Positions 12,846 to 13,384 of a DNA stretch of 13,384 nt are shown piece by piece (the first letter of the stretch is position 1; every line of letters begins with the position of its first letter). Below the pieces are notes generated by a model, which searched no databases, was not told the DNA's origin, and saw only the letters and a list, made by a program, of their open reading frames with translations. This stretch comes from Fibrobacteria bacterium GUT77. GTDB lineage: Bacteria > Fibrobacterota > Chitinivibrionia > Chitinivibrionales > Chitinispirillaceae. The stretch covers positions 1-13,384 of the forward strand of contig LIUJ01000199.1 in the NCBI GenBank assembly GCA_001462255.1, given 5' to 3'. A program made the position numbers and the translations under genes.

Positions 12846-13384
12846 ATGAGCATAAAAATTCAGAAATTTGTGCCTCACAACCTTCGGAACAACGCGCACT
12901 TCCAATTTAACCGCGATTTCGGCGCGGCGTTGGAGAAGAACAACATCACCGCGCTAAAAATCGGCCCGCAGTACCTCGAATGGAGGGCGCGTTTCGAGAA
13001 GGAGGACGAGGCGCTTCAGAAAATCGCCAAGAGCGCGCTAACCAAGCAGATTAACGACTTGGACAAGTTGCGCGACAATACCTATATGGGTATGGTAGAA
13101 ATCGTCAACGCCTATCTCCGTAGCAACGTCGCCGACGAGGCCGAATCGGCGAGGAAGTTGAAAATCGTCTTAGACACCTACGGCAAGGTTGCGCAGAAGC
13201 CGCTCAAGGAGGAGACGTCGGCGATATACAACCTCCTTCAGGAGTTGAAGTCGTCGAAGTACGCGCAATGTTGCGCCGCGGTCAAAATCGGCGAGTGGGC
13301 GGCGCGTTTGGAGACGGAGAACAAGGGGTTCGACGCGCTAATGGCCGGTCGTTACGAAGAGTCCGCCGCGAAGTGCAGTATAGT
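12846..13384 (+). CDS. DUF6261-like host protein, 5' part
   Basis: The only plus-strand gene. The frame is open for 179 codons to the window edge with no stop. It begins MSIKIQKFVPHNLRNNAHFQ and contains FEKEDEALQKIAKSALTKQI, LDTYGKVAQKPLKEETSAIY and ENKGFDALMAGRYEE, the pattern I know from DUF6261 proteins of Bacteroidota. These are mostly helical, soluble proteins of unknown function, often near 230-250 residues, so most of it is here. GGGAGA stands 9-10 nt before the ATG. It runs opposite to the phage block and marks the end of it. Family call moderate to good; function unknown. Confidence 0.78.
   Translation, partial: MSIKIQKFVPHNLRNNAHFQFNRDFGAALEKNNITALKIGPQYLEWRARFEKEDEALQKIAKSALTKQINDLDKLRDNTYMGMVEIVNAYLRSNVADEAESARKLKIVLDTYGKVAQKPLKEETSAIYNLLQELKSSKYAQCCAAVKIGEWAARLETENKGFDALMAGRYEESAAKCSI

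Overview
The window looks like a chromosomal segment of a diderm bacterium, probably Bacteroidota or a relative. The case rests on a plus-strand DUF6261-like gene at the right end (a family I know from Bacteroidota), a MacA/MacB-type efflux pair at the left end, and Gram-negative lysis genes in between. Shine-Dalgarno (SD) motifs stand before many of the phage genes, which is unusual for Bacteroidota, so the phylum is an inference.

Layout. Positions 1-1800 hold host genes on the minus strand: the start of a MacB-type permease and a complete MacA-type adaptor with a repeat-derived linker. Positions 1801-2178 hold no clear gene. They end in the 3' half of a tRNA-Pro(GGG), from anticodon stem to discriminator base, which I read as one attachment end of an integrated phage element. 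From 2124 to about 12557 everything lies on the minus strand, and translation order runs right to left: an XkdM-like tail tube pseudogene, an XkdN-like chaperone with a -1 frameshift extension, a tape measure split by one stop codon and fused at its C-terminus to an XkdP/LysM domain, then XkdQ-, XkdR-, XkdS-, XkdT- and XkdU-like baseplate genes, a tail fibre with 54-bp repeats, a coiled-coil protein, a holin, overlapping Rz/Rz1 spanins, two tiny ORFs, an M15 endolysin and a possible small lipoprotein. The gene order is that of the PBSX contractile tail. Positions 12558-12845 hold 42-bp tandem repeats and a hairpin, and the plus-strand DUF6261 gene runs off the right edge.

How it fits together. 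The block is a tail and lysis module with no capsid, portal, terminase, sheath, integrase or replication genes, closed on both sides by non-phage genes. That is the content of a tailocin-like or defective prophage. The tube gene is broken, the tape measure carries an in-frame TAA, and the left att half has no visible partner, so I favour a recently decaying remnant over a working particle. The baseplate, fibre and lysis genes are still open and translationally coupled, many by 4-nt ATGA overlaps. The main observations are the AAAAAAC slippery site, the TAA-ATG split of the tape measure, the XkdO-XkdP fusion, the tRNA-Pro att half, and REP-like repeats read in frame inside macA and a phage gene.
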